64,000 bases of DNA, from positions 5,828,001 to 5,892,000 of the forward strand of contig NZ_CP030073.1 of the NCBI RefSeq assembly GCF_003261055.1, read 5' to 3'. This DNA comes from Streptomyces cadmiisoli (GTDB lineage Bacteria > Actinomycetota > Actinomycetes > Streptomycetales > Streptomycetaceae). This document shows positions 24,558 through 33,396 of this stretch, one piece after another; position 1 is the stretch's first letter; each line of letters opens with the position of its first letter. Under the pieces are notes generated by a model that made no database searches, was not told the DNA's origin, and worked only from the letters and a program-made list of their open reading frames with translations. Both the position numbers and the translations under genes were made by a program.

Positions 24558-24656
24558 CAGAGTGAGGGAAAGGGGCAACCCTGTGCCCCCGCTACCCGTC
24601 TATTAAGTAGCGATACAGGAGATACGGGAGGAATCTCCCGTTAACTAGGGGGAAAC

Positions 24657-25865
24657 GTGTCCGTTGCGCAGCCTGATGTCAGCGTGATCATCGGGGCGTA
24701 CGAAGCGATGCCGTACTTGATCGACTGCCTTGCGTCTCTCGAGGCACAGACCATCGACCCGGGGCGCATCGAGGTCATCGCGATCGACGACGGGTCGACC
24801 GACGGTTCGGGGGAGTGCCTGGAGGAGTTCGCCGCCCGCGCGCCGATGCCGGTCACCGTGATCCGGCAGGAGAACTCCGGTGGCCCGAGCGGCCCGCGCA
24901 ACGTCGGCCTGGGCAAGGCGGCCGGGCGGTACGTCTTCTTCCTCGACGCCGACGACCGGCTCGGCAACGAGGCGCTGGAGCGGATGGTCGCGATGGCCGA
25001 CCGGTGCGGCACCGATGTGGTCCTCGGGCGCGTGGAAGGCATCAACCGCAGCGCTCCCAAGTCGATGTGGGGCAGCACGCTGGAGCGCACGGACGTCTTC
25101 TCGTCGAAGATCAAGTTCACGCTCAGCGCGCAGAAGCTGTTCCGCCACGAGCTGCTCAGGCGGCACGGGATGCGCTTCGACGAGTCCCTGTGGACCGGCG
25201 AGGACGCGCTGTTCACGATGGAGGCGTACCTGCGGGCGAACGGCGTCTCCGTGATCGCCGACTACACCTGCTATTACCTGGTGGGCCGCGAGGACGGCAA
25301 GCACGTCACCAAGAGCGGCAGCTACACGCTGCGCTTCGACTCGGCCCGCGCCCTGATGGAGCTGATCGCCCGGATGGTGCCCGCGGGGGAGCGGCGCGAC
25401 GTGCTGATGGTCCGGCCCTTCCTGGTCACGCTGCTGCCGCAGTTCGGGCCGAAGTTCCTCAAGGACGGTGACGAGGTGCGCCGGCGAAAGCTCGAACTCG
25501 CCGGGCCGCTGATGGAGGCGTACTGGCGCGACGGGGTGGCCCGCCGGATCAAGGTCCACGAGCGCCTGCGGCTGCACCTGGTCGCCGCGGGGCGGCCCGA
25601 ATTACTCGTGGACGTCCTGAAGTTCCTCAGGGCGCACAAGGAGCCGGAGGCCGTCCTGGAGAGCCGGGGCCACGACCTCTACCTGGCCTACCCCCACTTC
25701 CGCGACGACACCGGCGTGCCGGACTCCGTCTACCTCGCCGAGCCGTACGAGGCCCGCGGGTACCCGGGGTACCGCGAGGGCGGCCCCGCCGCGCTGATGC
25801 GGCGGGCGGCGCGCGGGGCGCGACGGGCGCTGACGGTCCTGGGCACGAGAGCCTCGGCGGCCTGA
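24657..25865 (+). CDS. GT2 family glycosyltransferase
   Basis: 402 aa. GT-A fold: VSVIIGAYEAMPYLIDCLAS, VIAIDDGSTDGS, SGGPSGPRNVGL and FFLDADDRLG with the DxD-type metal motif; ELLRRHGMRFDESLWTGEDA gives the usual catalytic ED. The C-terminal 150 residues are helical and basic without membrane segments. It would transfer a sugar from a nucleotide sugar, here perhaps to teichoic acid or its linkage unit given the neighbours; the acceptor is not known. GTG 24657 follows AGGGGGAAAC. Transcription probably starts at its own promoter after the strong terminator upstream. Confidence 0.9.
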   Translation: MSVAQPDVSVIIGAYEAMPYLIDCLASLEAQTIDPGRIEVIAIDDGSTDGSGECLEEFAARAPMPVTVIRQENSGGPSGPRNVGLGKAAGRYVFFLDADDRLGNEALERMVAMADRCGTDVVLGRVEGINRSAPKSMWGSTLERTDVFSSKIKFTLSAQKLFRHELLRRHGMRFDESLWTGEDALFTMEAYLRANGVSVIADYTCYYLVGREDGKHVTKSGSYTLRFDSARALMELIARMVPAGERRDVLMVRPFLVTLLPQFGPKFLKDGDEVRRRKLELAGPLMEAYWRDGVARRIKVHERLRLHLVAAGRPELLVDVLKFLRAHKEPEAVLESRGHDLYLAYPHFRDDTGVPDSVYLAEPYEARGYPGYREGGPAALMRRAARGARRALTVLGTRASAA

Positions 25866-25936
25866 CGGACGAGGGCTTTCGGCGGCCCGACGGAGCGGGC
25901 CGCCGGAGAACCCGGACACGGCGGCCGGAGAACGAA

Positions 25937-25982
25937 GAAGGCGGGCCGGACCGGAGGATCTCCTCCGGTCCGGCCCGCCTTC
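25937..25982. terminator. bidirectional terminator between convergent genes
   Basis: Perfect 22-bp inverted repeat (25937-25958 with 25961-25982) with a two-base centre; arms begin GAAGGCGGGCCGG. It lies between the GT2 gene (plus) and the pyruvyl transferase gene (minus) and can serve both. Confidence 0.9.
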
Positions 25983-26020
25983 CTCGGTTCGGATCCTGTC
26001 CGCTCCCCGCGGGGCCGGAG

Positions 26021-27448
26021 TTACTGGCGTCCGGACTGCAGGGCCCGCCGCAGCGGACCGCCGACCACCTTGCGGGCCCGCCGGTAGACGGAGGTGGACC
26101 GCTGCGCGGGAATGGCGACCGTCTTGGCCTTGGCCTTGGAGTTCGCCAGCTCCTTCTTCAGCTTCGCGTTGTCCGCCGCCAGCGCGCCGATACGGCCGTG
26201 CAGCCAGCCGACGCGCGAGGCGAGGGAGGCGGGGTCGCTGTCGATCCAGGGGCGGACGCCCGCCGGGAAGGACAGTGCCCTCAGCCGCTCCTCGAAGGCC
26301 GCGCCGCCGTCGCCGTGCGTGAACGTGTTGTCCAGCCCGTTCCTGCTCAGGAACTCCGTGAACCGCTCGAACCGCGCCTGGTGGCCGCCCGTGAAGGCGC
26401 TGAGGTCGGCCTCCTCGTACAGCTTCGCCGGGTCCAGCTCCTCGGACACGTCGACGATCCGGCGGTGCGGGATGTCGAAGTAGCGGCACAGCTCCAGCGT
26501 GCGCGAGTCGGAGCACAGCACGGTCGCGGGCGTGCCCGCGAGCAGCGCGGCGATGTTGCCGTGGATGCGGGAGCCGAAGGAGTAGTCGAAATCGCGCAGG
26601 TCGTCGATCCAGGTGACCGGGTCGATGTAGACGCGCGCCTTGTCCTCCCGGTACATCGGGTGCTCCGGGTGCGTGGGCATCTCGGTGACCAGGCCGTTGG
26701 GCCCCGCCACCTCGCGCCAGTGCAGCTGCCGCGCGTCCGTGAGGTTCTGGCCGATGAAGCGCAGGTTCGGGTAGCGGGCGTGGGCCCGCATGATGATCTT
26801 GTCCAGGCCCTGCGACTGCACCGCGCTGTGCGAGCCGTTGACCGCGATGCGCGAGTCGCCGGTCAGCTCGGGCAGCCGCTTGTGCACGGCGAGGTCCTTG
26901 CCGTACATGAACAGCGAGGGACAGCCGATGACCTCGACGTCCTTGAACCCCATGTCCTTGAGGTACTTCTCGGTGAACTCGCCGCGCACCCCGATGGAGG
27001 CGCTGCGGTCCAGCACCGCGGAGACGAAGTCCCGCACGCTGCGTTCCATGGGCTTGAGCCGGTCCGGGTTGTAGTCCAGTCCGGACTGCGCGCCCACGCC
27101 CAGCACGACCACGGGGATCCGCAGCTGGGTGATGAGCCGGGTCAGCCGCTTGAGCTGGGGCTCGAAGGAGGGGCGGAAGGCGTTCGCGAGAGGCACCACG
27201 AAGACGTCGTACTTCTCGTTGATCCGTCCCGCCGCGGCCACATCGGTCTTGATCCCGTTGGAGACCACCTCGGTGTGCGGTGTCTGGAGGATCTTGTGCG
27301 ACGCGTCGCTGAAGATCAGGTTGCCGGAGTTGGTGGCGATCACGTCCCGGTGGAGGGCTTCTTCGACGGGGACCACGTCGAAGGGGCTCTTCCCCGATCT
27401 GAGGAGTATGCGCTGCACGCGACGATCTGGAGATGACACGACGTTCAC
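26021..27448 (-). CDS. polysaccharide pyruvyl transferase family protein
   Basis: About 475 aa from GTG 27448; an ATG at 27496 would add 16 residues. Family features are FVVPLANAFRPSFEPQL, VVVLGVGAQSG, IGVRGEFTEKYLKDMGFKDV, VIGCPSLF, and FDYSFGSRIHGNIAALLAGT. The family attaches ketal-linked pyruvate to sugars of cell-surface polymers using phosphoenolpyruvate. The C-terminal 70 residues form a short Ala/Lys coiled coil and a basic tail. Pyruvylated galactose is known on Streptomyces wall polymers, so a role in decorating the polymer made by the adjacent genes is plausible but inferred. The start is uncertain because neither codon has a good ribosome binding site. Confidence 0.85.
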   Translation of the reverse strand: MNVVSSPDRRVQRILLRSGKSPFDVVPVEEALHRDVIATNSGNLIFSDASHKILQTPHTEVVSNGIKTDVAAAGRINEKYDVFVVPLANAFRPSFEPQLKRLTRLITQLRIPVVVLGVGAQSGLDYNPDRLKPMERSVRDFVSAVLDRSASIGVRGEFTEKYLKDMGFKDVEVIGCPSLFMYGKDLAVHKRLPELTGDSRIAVNGSHSAVQSQGLDKIIMRAHARYPNLRFIGQNLTDARQLHWREVAGPNGLVTEMPTHPEHPMYREDKARVYIDPVTWIDDLRDFDYSFGSRIHGNIAALLAGTPATVLCSDSRTLELCRYFDIPHRRIVDVSEELDPAKLYEEADLSAFTGGHQARFERFTEFLSRNGLDNTFTHGDGGAAFEERLRALSFPAGVRPWIDSDPASLASRVGWLHGRIGALAADNAKLKKELANSKAKAKTVAIPAQRSTSVYRRARKVVGGPLRRALQSGRQ

Positions 27449-27644
27449 AATATGTTTGCTCTGACTTCTATTGCTATAGACAACGTGTACAACCATTTTG
27501 CCGTATTCGAAGCGTAAGCGGATCGCTACCTCTCATTCACCGTTCGCGGGCTGTCCGGGGGCTGGACCGATGCGCGGCTCCCGTGCCCTTTCACGTAGAT
27601 TGCGGGCGGGGCAGCCGGACCTAGGCGAGGGGACAGACAGCAAG
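27449..27644. promoter_or_regulatory. divergent region between pyruvyl transferase and proB
   Basis: About 195 bases. The section 27449-27500 is A+T-rich (TATGTTTGCTCTGACTTC, then TTGCTATAGAC) and probably carries the minus-strand promoter. A -10-like TAGATT near 27597 may serve proB. No strong palindrome or gene was seen. Confidence 0.4.
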
Positions 27645-28823
27645 GTGGCAGGGGTGAGGCAGGCCGTACGCGAGGCCCGCAGGATCGTCGTCAAGGTGGG
27701 TTCGTCCTCACTGACCACCGCGTCCGGCGGTCTGGACGCGGACCGGGTGGACGCGCTCGTCGACGTCCTCGCCAAGGTGCGCACCACGGACCCGGCGCCC
27801 GCGCCGCCCTCGGCCGAGGCCGCCGCGCCGCGCTCCGGCGGCGAACGCGAGATCGTGCTGGTCTCCTCCGGCGCCATCGCCGCGGGCCTCGCCCCCCTGG
27901 GCCTGCGCCGCCGGCCCCGCGACCTGGCCCGCCAGCAGGCCGCCGCCAGCGTCGGCCAGGGTTTGCTGGTCGCCCGCTACACGGCCTCCTTCGCGCGCTA
28001 CGGCATCCGCGTCGGCCAGGTGCTGCTCACCTCCGACGACATGAGCCGCCGCGCCCACCACCGCAACGCCTCCCGCACCCTCGACAAACTGCTGGCCATG
28101 GGCGCCCTCCCGGTCGTCAACGAGAACGACACGGTCGCCACCGACGAGATCCGCTTCGGCGACAACGACCGGCTCGCCGCGCTCGTCGCCCACCTCGTCC
28201 GGGCCGACCTGCTGGTGCTGCTGTCCGACGTGGACGGTGTGTACGACGGCGACCCCAGCAGGCCCGGCACCTCCCGGGTCGCGGAGGTCAGGGGGCCCGC
28301 CGACCTCGCCCAGGTCGAGATCGGCAGCGCCGGAAAGGCCGGCGTCGGCACCGGCGGCATGGCGACCAAGGTCGAGGCGGCCCGGATCGCCGCCGCCGCG
28401 GGCATCCCGGTGGTGCTGACCAGCGCGGTCCACGCGGCCGACGCGCTGACCGGCCAGGACACCGGCACCTACTTCCACCCGACCGGCAAGCGCTCCGCCG
28501 ACCGGCTGCTGTGGCTCCAGCACGCCTCCGCGCCGCAGGGCTCGCTCACCCTGGACGACGGCGCCGTGCGCGCGGTCGTGGACCGCCGTACGTCGCTGCT
28601 GCCGGCCGGAATCGCCGCCGTCGAGGGCGAGTTCAGCGCGGGCGACCCGGTCGAACTGCGCGACGGCGCCGGACGGGCGGTGGCCCGCGGGCTCGTCAAC
28701 TTCGACGCCAAGGAGATCCCCCGGCTGATCGGCCGCTCGACCCGGGAACTGGCGCGCGACCTCGGCCCGGCCTACGAGCGCGAGGTCGTCCACCGGGACG
28801 ATCTGGTGATCCTCAACGGGTGA
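27645..28823 (+). CDS. proB: glutamate 5-kinase
   Basis: 392 aa. It phosphorylates glutamate to glutamyl 5-phosphate, the first step of proline synthesis and the feedback-controlled one. Amino acid kinase domain: RRIVVKVGSSSLTTASGGLD, IVLVSSGAIAAGLAPLGL, PVVNENDTVATDEIRFGDND, LLSDVDGVYDGDP, GTGGMATKVEAA. A C-terminal PUA domain begins near 295 (GSLTLDDGAVRAVVDRRTSL). An Ala/Pro-rich loop (APAPPSAEAAAPRSGG) enlarges the N-terminal part. GTG 27645 is chosen because GGGGA lies upstream and the kinase starts shortly after; GTG 27654 is an alternative. proA follows after one intervening gene. Confidence 0.96.
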   Translation: MAGVRQAVREARRIVVKVGSSSLTTASGGLDADRVDALVDVLAKVRTTDPAPAPPSAEAAAPRSGGEREIVLVSSGAIAAGLAPLGLRRRPRDLARQQAAASVGQGLLVARYTASFARYGIRVGQVLLTSDDMSRRAHHRNASRTLDKLLAMGALPVVNENDTVATDEIRFGDNDRLAALVAHLVRADLLVLLSDVDGVYDGDPSRPGTSRVAEVRGPADLAQVEIGSAGKAGVGTGGMATKVEAARIAAAAGIPVVLTSAVHAADALTGQDTGTYFHPTGKRSADRLLWLQHASAPQGSLTLDDGAVRAVVDRRTSLLPAGIAAVEGEFSAGDPVELRDGAGRAVARGLVNFDAKEIPRLIGRSTRELARDLGPAYEREVVHRDDLVILNG

Positions 28824-28982
28824 ACTCCCCGTCCCCCGGCCGAAAACGGGGGGAACGCCCCGCAAAACGACCCGCCCTGAGGTGGACGTTCCGCAAAACC
28901 GCCCCGCGGTCCCTTGCGGCCTGCTCAACTTTGACTCGGAGGCACATTCCGCACGAGCACGGCTCGAGCAAAGGAGGTCGTC

Positions 28983-29465
28983 GTGAGACGAGTACGCCCT
29001 GGGGCAGTGGGGCCCCGCGGCGGTTCCCCCTCCCGAGACACCGGCCGGCGCACGGCCGGTGAGGAAAGGGCGCTCACGAGCGTCGCCGCCGGTGCGCGCT
29101 ACCAGGGCGAGGAGCCCGACGACGCCCCCCGCCTGTGGCACGTCACGCTGAGCGTGTCCGGCGAGGCCGCCCCGCTGAAAGAGGTGCGGCGCGCCCTGGA
29201 ACAGCTCGCCCATGACCACCCCTTCCTGCTGACCAGCAGATACGCCGACGACCACGCGGAGATCCGGTACTGGGAGGAGGCCCGCGACCTGCACGACGCG
29301 GCCGCCGTCGCGCTGCGCCTGTGGGGCGAGCACCGCCAGACCGCCGGGCTCCCGCCCTGGGAGATCGTCGGCCTGGAGGTCATCGACCGCGTCACCTACC
29401 ACCAGCGGGTCTCCGAGGGCTACGGTCCGCCACCGGCCAGCCCGGTCGGCATCCACCCTTTTTGA
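28983..29465 (+). CDS. conserved small protein between proB and proA, function unknown
   Basis: 160 aa. Residues 1-45 are basic and disordered. From about 50 the sequence is folded-looking ([79 protein letters not shown]) and resembles an alpha/beta sandwich with an even His/Trp content. No catalytic motif is recognised. The start is well supported: AAAGGAGGT lies ideally before GTG 28983. Its position between proB and proA suggests a link with that operon, but no function can be inferred. Confidence 0.85.
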   Translation: MRRVRPGAVGPRGGSPSRDTGRRTAGEERALTSVAAGARYQGEEPDDAPRLWHVTLSVSGEAAPLKEVRRALEQLAHDHPFLLTSRYADDHAEIRYWEEARDLHDAAAVALRLWGEHRQTAGLPPWEIVGLEVIDRVTYHQRVSEGYGPPPASPVGIHPF

Positions 29466-29524
29466 GGGCATTCGCTCGTGTCTCGCGGTGTGGGACGAAC
29501 GATGAACGGGCCTGTCCCGCGCAC

Positions 29525-29536
29525 TACCCTTCCCCC
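29525..29536 (+). promoter_or_regulatory. leaderless promoter of proA
   Basis: A -10-like TACCCT at 29525-29530 lies exactly six bases before ATG 29537, and there is no ribosome binding site. The mRNA would start at or next to the AUG. The same arrangement is seen at several other genes in the window. Confidence 0.5.
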
Positions 29537-30823
29537 ATGACCACGCTCTCGCCGTACGACTCCATGACCCCGGTCGTCCGCGCCGCCTACCGCGCCAAGG
29601 CCGCCGCCGCCGACCTCGCGCCGATGCCGCGGGCCGTGAAGGACGACGCGCTGCTCGCCATCGCGGACGCGCTGGAGGTCCGTACGAGTGAGATCGTCGA
29701 GGCCAACGCCAAGGACGTGGCCAAGGCCCGTGAGGCCGGTACCGGCGAGTCCGTCGTCGACCGGCTGACCCTCACCCCGGAGCGGGTGCGGGCCATCGCC
29801 TCCGACGTGCGGGACGTCGTCGCGCTGCCCGACCCGGTCGGCGAGGTGGTCCGCGGCTCCACGCTCCCCAACGGCATCGACCTGCGCCAGGTCCGGGTGC
29901 CGCTCGGCGTGGTCGGGATCATCTACGAGGCCCGCCCGAACGTCACCGTCGACGCCGCCGCCCTGTGCCTGAAGTCGGGCAACGCGGTGCTGCTGCGCGG
30001 CTCGGCCTCCGCGTACGAGTCGAACACCGCCCTCGTCCGGGTGATCCGCGACGCCGTCGGCGGGGCCGGGCTGCCCGCGGACGCGGTCCAGCTGGTGCCC
30101 GGCGAGGGCCGGGAGAGCGTGCACGAGCTGATGCGCGCCCGCGGCCTGGTCGACGTGCTGATCCCGCGCGGCGGCGCGTCCCTGATCCGGACGGTGGTCA
30201 CGGAGTCGACGGTCCCCGTCATCGAGACCGGCACCGGCAACTGCCACGTCTACGTCGACGCCCACGCCGACCTCGACATGGCCGTCGACATCCTGATCAA
30301 CTCCAAGGCGCAGCGGGTCAGCGTCTGCAACGCCGCCGAGACGCTGCTGGTCCACCAGGCGGTCGCCGCACAGTTCCTGCCGCGCGCGCTTGCCGCCCTC
30401 GCCGAGGCCGGGGTCACCGTGCACGGTGACGAGCGGGTGCTGGAGTACGCGAAGGACTCCCGGGCGACGGTCGTCGAGGCCACCCCGGAGGACTGGGAGA
30501 CCGAGTACCTCTCCCACGACATCGCCGCCGCCGTCGTCGACTCCCTGGACAAGGCGGTCGAGCACATCCGGCTGTGGACCTCCGGCCACACCGAGGCCAT
30601 CGTGACGACCTCGCAGCAGGCCGCCCGCCGCTTCACCCAACTGGTCGATTCGACCACGGTCGCCGTCAACGCCTCCACCCGGTTCACCGACGGCGGCCAG
30701 TTCGGCTTCGGCGCCGAGATCGGCATCTCCACGCAGAAGCTGCACGCCCGCGGCCCCATGGGTCTGCCGGAGCTGACCAGCACCAAGTACATCGTCACCG
30801 GCGACGGGCACATCAGGCCCTAG
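29537..30823 (+). CDS. proA: glutamate-5-semialdehyde dehydrogenase (gamma-glutamyl phosphate reductase)
   Basis: 428 aa. It reduces glutamyl 5-phosphate with NADPH, the second step of proline synthesis. Aldehyde dehydrogenase fold with [45 protein letters not shown], catalytic cysteine in [15 protein letters not shown], and the C-terminal [20 protein letters not shown]. It ends GHIRP-TAG. The stop codon is part of a CTAG that forms the border of an insertion sequence, so the coding region is intact although an IS follows directly. No ribosome binding site precedes ATG 29537; a leaderless transcript is likely. Confidence 0.96.
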   Translation: MTTLSPYDSMTPVVRAAYRAKAAAADLAPMPRAVKDDALLAIADALEVRTSEIVEANAKDVAKAREAGTGESVVDRLTLTPERVRAIASDVRDVVALPDPVGEVVRGSTLPNGIDLRQVRVPLGVVGIIYEARPNVTVDAAALCLKSGNAVLLRGSASAYESNTALVRVIRDAVGGAGLPADAVQLVPGEGRESVHELMRARGLVDVLIPRGGASLIRTVVTESTVPVIETGTGNCHVYVDAHADLDMAVDILINSKAQRVSVCNAAETLLVHQAVAAQFLPRALAALAEAGVTVHGDERVLEYAKDSRATVVEATPEDWETEYLSHDIAAAVVDSLDKAVEHIRLWTSGHTEAIVTTSQQAARRFTQLVDSTTVAVNASTRFTDGGQFGFGAEIGISTQKLHARGPMGLPELTSTKYIVTGDGHIRP

Positions 30824-30846
30824 AAGGTCGATGAAGATCTTGGTGA

Positions 30847-30878
30847 GGGGCTGTCCGGCCGTGAGGCCGGACAGCCCC
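30847..30878 (-). terminator. hairpin at the transposase 3' end of the IS
   Basis: Perfect 14-bp stem GGGGCTGTCCGGCC (30847-30860) with complement 30865-30878, loop GTGA, six bases from the transposase stop codon. It can end transposase transcription and also block read-through from proA into the IS. Confidence 0.8.
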
Positions 30879-30883
30879 TGTGG

Positions 30884-32464
30884 TCATGTACCGGCCGGTG
30901 CGAGGTGCCAGGTGCCTCTGGTGTGGGTGAGTCCGAGGTTGGTCAGTCGGCGGAGGTTGAGGGCGGCGGCTCGGGTGTGGAGCCAGGTGTTGTTGCTGAT
31001 GGTGCCGCAGTAGCGCAGGCGCCGGTTGCCGGCCTGGACGAGCCAGGCGACGGCGCGTTCGACCGGTGGTCTCCAGCGGCGGTAGTCGGCCTGCCAGCCG
31101 GAGTCGGTGGCGGCCTGGTGGCGGGCGGCTGTCTGGAGGTCGTGGTGGGGTCGGATGGTCAGGATGCGTCCGGCCCTGGCTTTGGTGCACCGCTCGCGCA
31201 GAGGGCATCCGGTGCATAAGTTGCCGAAGGAGGCTTTGCGTTGGTGGTGCTGCCCGCCGGGGTCGGACAGGGGCACGGTGTGTCCGGCCGGGCAGGTCAC
31301 GATGGCGGCGGTGGTGTCGATGGTGAAGTCGTCGAGGGTGAAGCCGCCGGGGACGGCGGGCCGCAGCGGTGCGGGTTTGAGGAACAACCGGTGTCCGGCC
31401 TCGTGGAGGGTCTGGCGGACATCGCCGGTGGAGTAGGCGGTGTCGCCGAAGACATCCAGCGGCTTGTCCTCGTCGGCAAGCAGGTCCAGGCCGACGGTGG
31501 CCTCGTGGTGTTCGGCTCCGGCGCCGGGCCGCAGAGCGACGGCGGTGTACAAACCGGTCTCTGGCTCGATGGCCAGGTGGGCCTTGAAGCCGTCCTGCTG
31601 GTGGCTGCGGGTCTTGTGGACGTGCCGGGCTTCGGGATCGATGGTGGAGACCATCCGGTTGGCAGCGGTGCCCCGGGTGATGCGCCAGCGGCCGTCGCGG
31701 CCGTCGGAGTCCTCGGCGGGCTCGACGTCCTGGCCGGCGACCAGGGCCAGGATGCCCACCGCGTTCGCGGCTTTCTCGCCGAGTTGCTGTTCGGGCAGAT
31801 GACCCAGCAGCCGCAGCGCATCCGTGACCAGTGCATCGACCAGCCCGGCACGGGCCTGCTCGTCGTTCCAGGCGATGCGGGGCTTGCCCGGGTCGGTGTA
31901 GTCATGCGCGCTGCACCGCGCAGCGGCGACCGCGTCGGCGCCGGGGACCTCGCGGATCACCGCGCGGACGGCGGCGATGAGCTGGGTGACGGTGTCCTGG
32001 GTGGCGACCGCGTCGTCCAGCACGGTGGAATCCAGCGCCCGCCGGTGCTTGCCCTTGAGGACACCGGTGGCCTTCACCACCTCGCGCACCGCCTCGAAGA
32101 CACGGTCGGGCCGGGTGGAGCGGGCCAGCCGGCGCCGGAAGTAGGCCAGCAGCGACGGATCGAACGCCATATCGTGCAAACCCAGGCCGCACGCGGCCTT
32201 CCACCGCAGATCGCACCTCAGTTCCTGCACCGTCTCGAAGTCCGACAGCCCGTTAAGGGCCTGCAGCGTGACCGCGGCGGCAAGGATCTGCGGCGGCATA
32301 CTCGGCCGCCCGTTCGCCGACGGATACATGTCCGCGAACATCTCAGCCGGGAACAGCGCACCGCGGTGCTCGGCCAGAAACGCGAACACACTGCCCGCCG
32401 GGATCAACTCCCGACAGGTCTCCCACACATCCGGCCCGACCGTCTCCCCGGCCCATTCCCCCAT
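30884..32464 (-). CDS. IS1182-family transposase
   Basis: 526 aa from ATG 32464 (MGEWAGETVGPDVWETCREL). DDE transposase: first Asp in ALDSTVLDDAVATQDT, second in DVFGDTAYSTGD, Glu in RWRPPVERAVAWLVQAGNRR. The N-terminal DUF772-like part is FPAEMFADMYPSANGRPSMP, then LQALNGLSDFETVQELRCDL. A Zn-binding knuckle CTGCPLRERC lies before the final Glu. No frameshift or stop is present, so it should be active. GTG codons at 32467 and 32470 are in frame and could also be used. The open frame extends far upstream beyond the IS, but that part is not gene-like. Confidence 0.93.
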   Translation of the reverse strand: MGEWAGETVGPDVWETCRELIPAGSVFAFLAEHRGALFPAEMFADMYPSANGRPSMPPQILAAAVTLQALNGLSDFETVQELRCDLRWKAACGLGLHDMAFDPSLLAYFRRRLARSTRPDRVFEAVREVVKATGVLKGKHRRALDSTVLDDAVATQDTVTQLIAAVRAVIREVPGADAVAAARCSAHDYTDPGKPRIAWNDEQARAGLVDALVTDALRLLGHLPEQQLGEKAANAVGILALVAGQDVEPAEDSDGRDGRWRITRGTAANRMVSTIDPEARHVHKTRSHQQDGFKAHLAIEPETGLYTAVALRPGAGAEHHEATVGLDLLADEDKPLDVFGDTAYSTGDVRQTLHEAGHRLFLKPAPLRPAVPGGFTLDDFTIDTTAAIVTCPAGHTVPLSDPGGQHHQRKASFGNLCTGCPLRERCTKARAGRILTIRPHHDLQTAARHQAATDSGWQADYRRWRPPVERAVAWLVQAGNRRLRYCGTISNNTWLHTRAAALNLRRLTNLGLTHTRGTWHLAPAGT

Positions 32465-32480
32465 CACCACGAAAACGAGT

Positions 32481-32510
32481 CTGGCCCCACCGCTCACGCG
32501 GCGGGGCCAG
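32481..32510. terminator. hairpin at the upstream end of the IS
   Basis: 13-bp stem CTGGCCCCACCGC (32481-32493) with 32498-32510, one G-T type mismatch, loop TCAC. It lies between the inverted repeat and the transposase start and may shield the transposase from outside transcription. Confidence 0.6.
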
Positions 32511-32745
32511 AACCCCAAGATCTTCATGAGTCTTCTAGGGCCTGCCACGGCACCAGGTGCGGTGATCCGCCGAGGCGCCGCCGCGGCCGGATCCACCGGG
32601 CGCGAACCGGGGGGCGCGCGCCCCCGGCATATGCAGGAGGCATGCGCCCCCGGCCCGCGCCCACACATCGGTGGAACCGTCTCCGCAAGCGGATGAATTT
32701 CCATACCGTCTGCCCAAATTGACCCCCCAGGTCTACTCTGGATTC

Positions 32746-33318
32746 GTGCCGGAGGACGTGGGGGGCACGCCGTTCCCTGACGGCTGGGAGCCCGACGACG
32801 ACCACGACCGCGGGGTGTCGGACGAAGAGTTCGCCTCCGTGGTCTTCGACGAGGCCTTCGTACGGGCGGCGGCGGTGCACGAGCCGACCGCCGTCGAACG
32901 CCTCCTGGCCGCCGCCCAGGCCAGGGCGGAGGCCTCCGAGGAGGCCCGCCGGGCCCACGCCAGAGGCGAGCGCTACGACGACGGGTATGCCTCCGACGAC
33001 CCCGCCGGGTTCGGCCGCGACCCCGACTTCGACGATCTGGACGACCCCGACGTCCTCGACAGCCGCGACGGCTCTCCGGGGCCGTACGGCCGGCAGGTCC
33101 GCTGGCACCGTCCGGTCGCCTGGCTGCTGGCCGTGGTGATGGGCGTCGGCATGGTCGCGCTGGCCTTCGCCGCCGTCTACCGCGGCGCCTCCTCCGGCCG
33201 CCAGGACCCCGTCCCGACCCCCGCGTCCACCGGCCTGGAGCAGGGCGCCTCCGCCGCACCCTCCGCCTCCGCCGACTACTCACGGCCGGCCGTCTCCGCG
33301 GTCCCCCGCACCCCCTGA
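32746..33318 (+). CDS. single-pass membrane protein with SVVFDEAF motif
   Basis: 190 aa. The cytoplasmic N-terminus is strongly acidic (EDVGGTPFPDGWEPDDDHDR) and contains EEFASVVFDEAFVRAAAVHE; one membrane segment at about 125-145 (VAWLLAVVMGVGMVALAFAA) and a Ser/Ala/Pro-rich outer tail follow. The motif VVFDE[AS]FVRAA is shared with the next gene, so they are paralogues over that stretch. TACTCT at 32734-32739 lies six bases before GTG 32746, fitting a leaderless promoter. In S. coelicolor genes near this position (up to the LCP protein PdtA) take part in spore wall synthesis; a link is possible. Confidence 0.75.
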   Translation: MPEDVGGTPFPDGWEPDDDHDRGVSDEEFASVVFDEAFVRAAAVHEPTAVERLLAAAQARAEASEEARRAHARGERYDDGYASDDPAGFGRDPDFDDLDDPDVLDSRDGSPGPYGRQVRWHRPVAWLLAVVMGVGMVALAFAAVYRGASSGRQDPVPTPASTGLEQGASAAPSASADYSRPAVSAVPRTP

Positions 33319-33396
33319 CGGACCTGGTGAGGACCTGTCAGAAGTTGTCGTACAACTGGGCGTTTACCGGAGCTTCAGGAGACCTACTCTGAAGAT

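Larger units (their letters stand above)
30824..32534 (-). mobile_element. IS1182-family insertion sequence, 1711 bp
   Basis: Terminal inverted repeats read AAG-N4-ATGAAGATCTTGG at both ends (30824-30843 and the complement of 32515-32534). The element is flanked by CTAG on both sides (30820-30823 and 32535-32538), which fits a 4-bp target duplication. The rejoined empty site would be the palindrome AGGCCCTAGGGCCT. It contains a single full-length transposase gene on the minus strand and a hairpin just inside each end. The ends are nearly perfect and the gene is intact, so insertion seems recent. Confidence 0.85.

Noticed and set aside
30831..32722. Plus-strand frames within the IS
   Set aside because: The transposase DDE motifs are on the minus strand in one uninterrupted frame; the plus-strand frames are its shadows.
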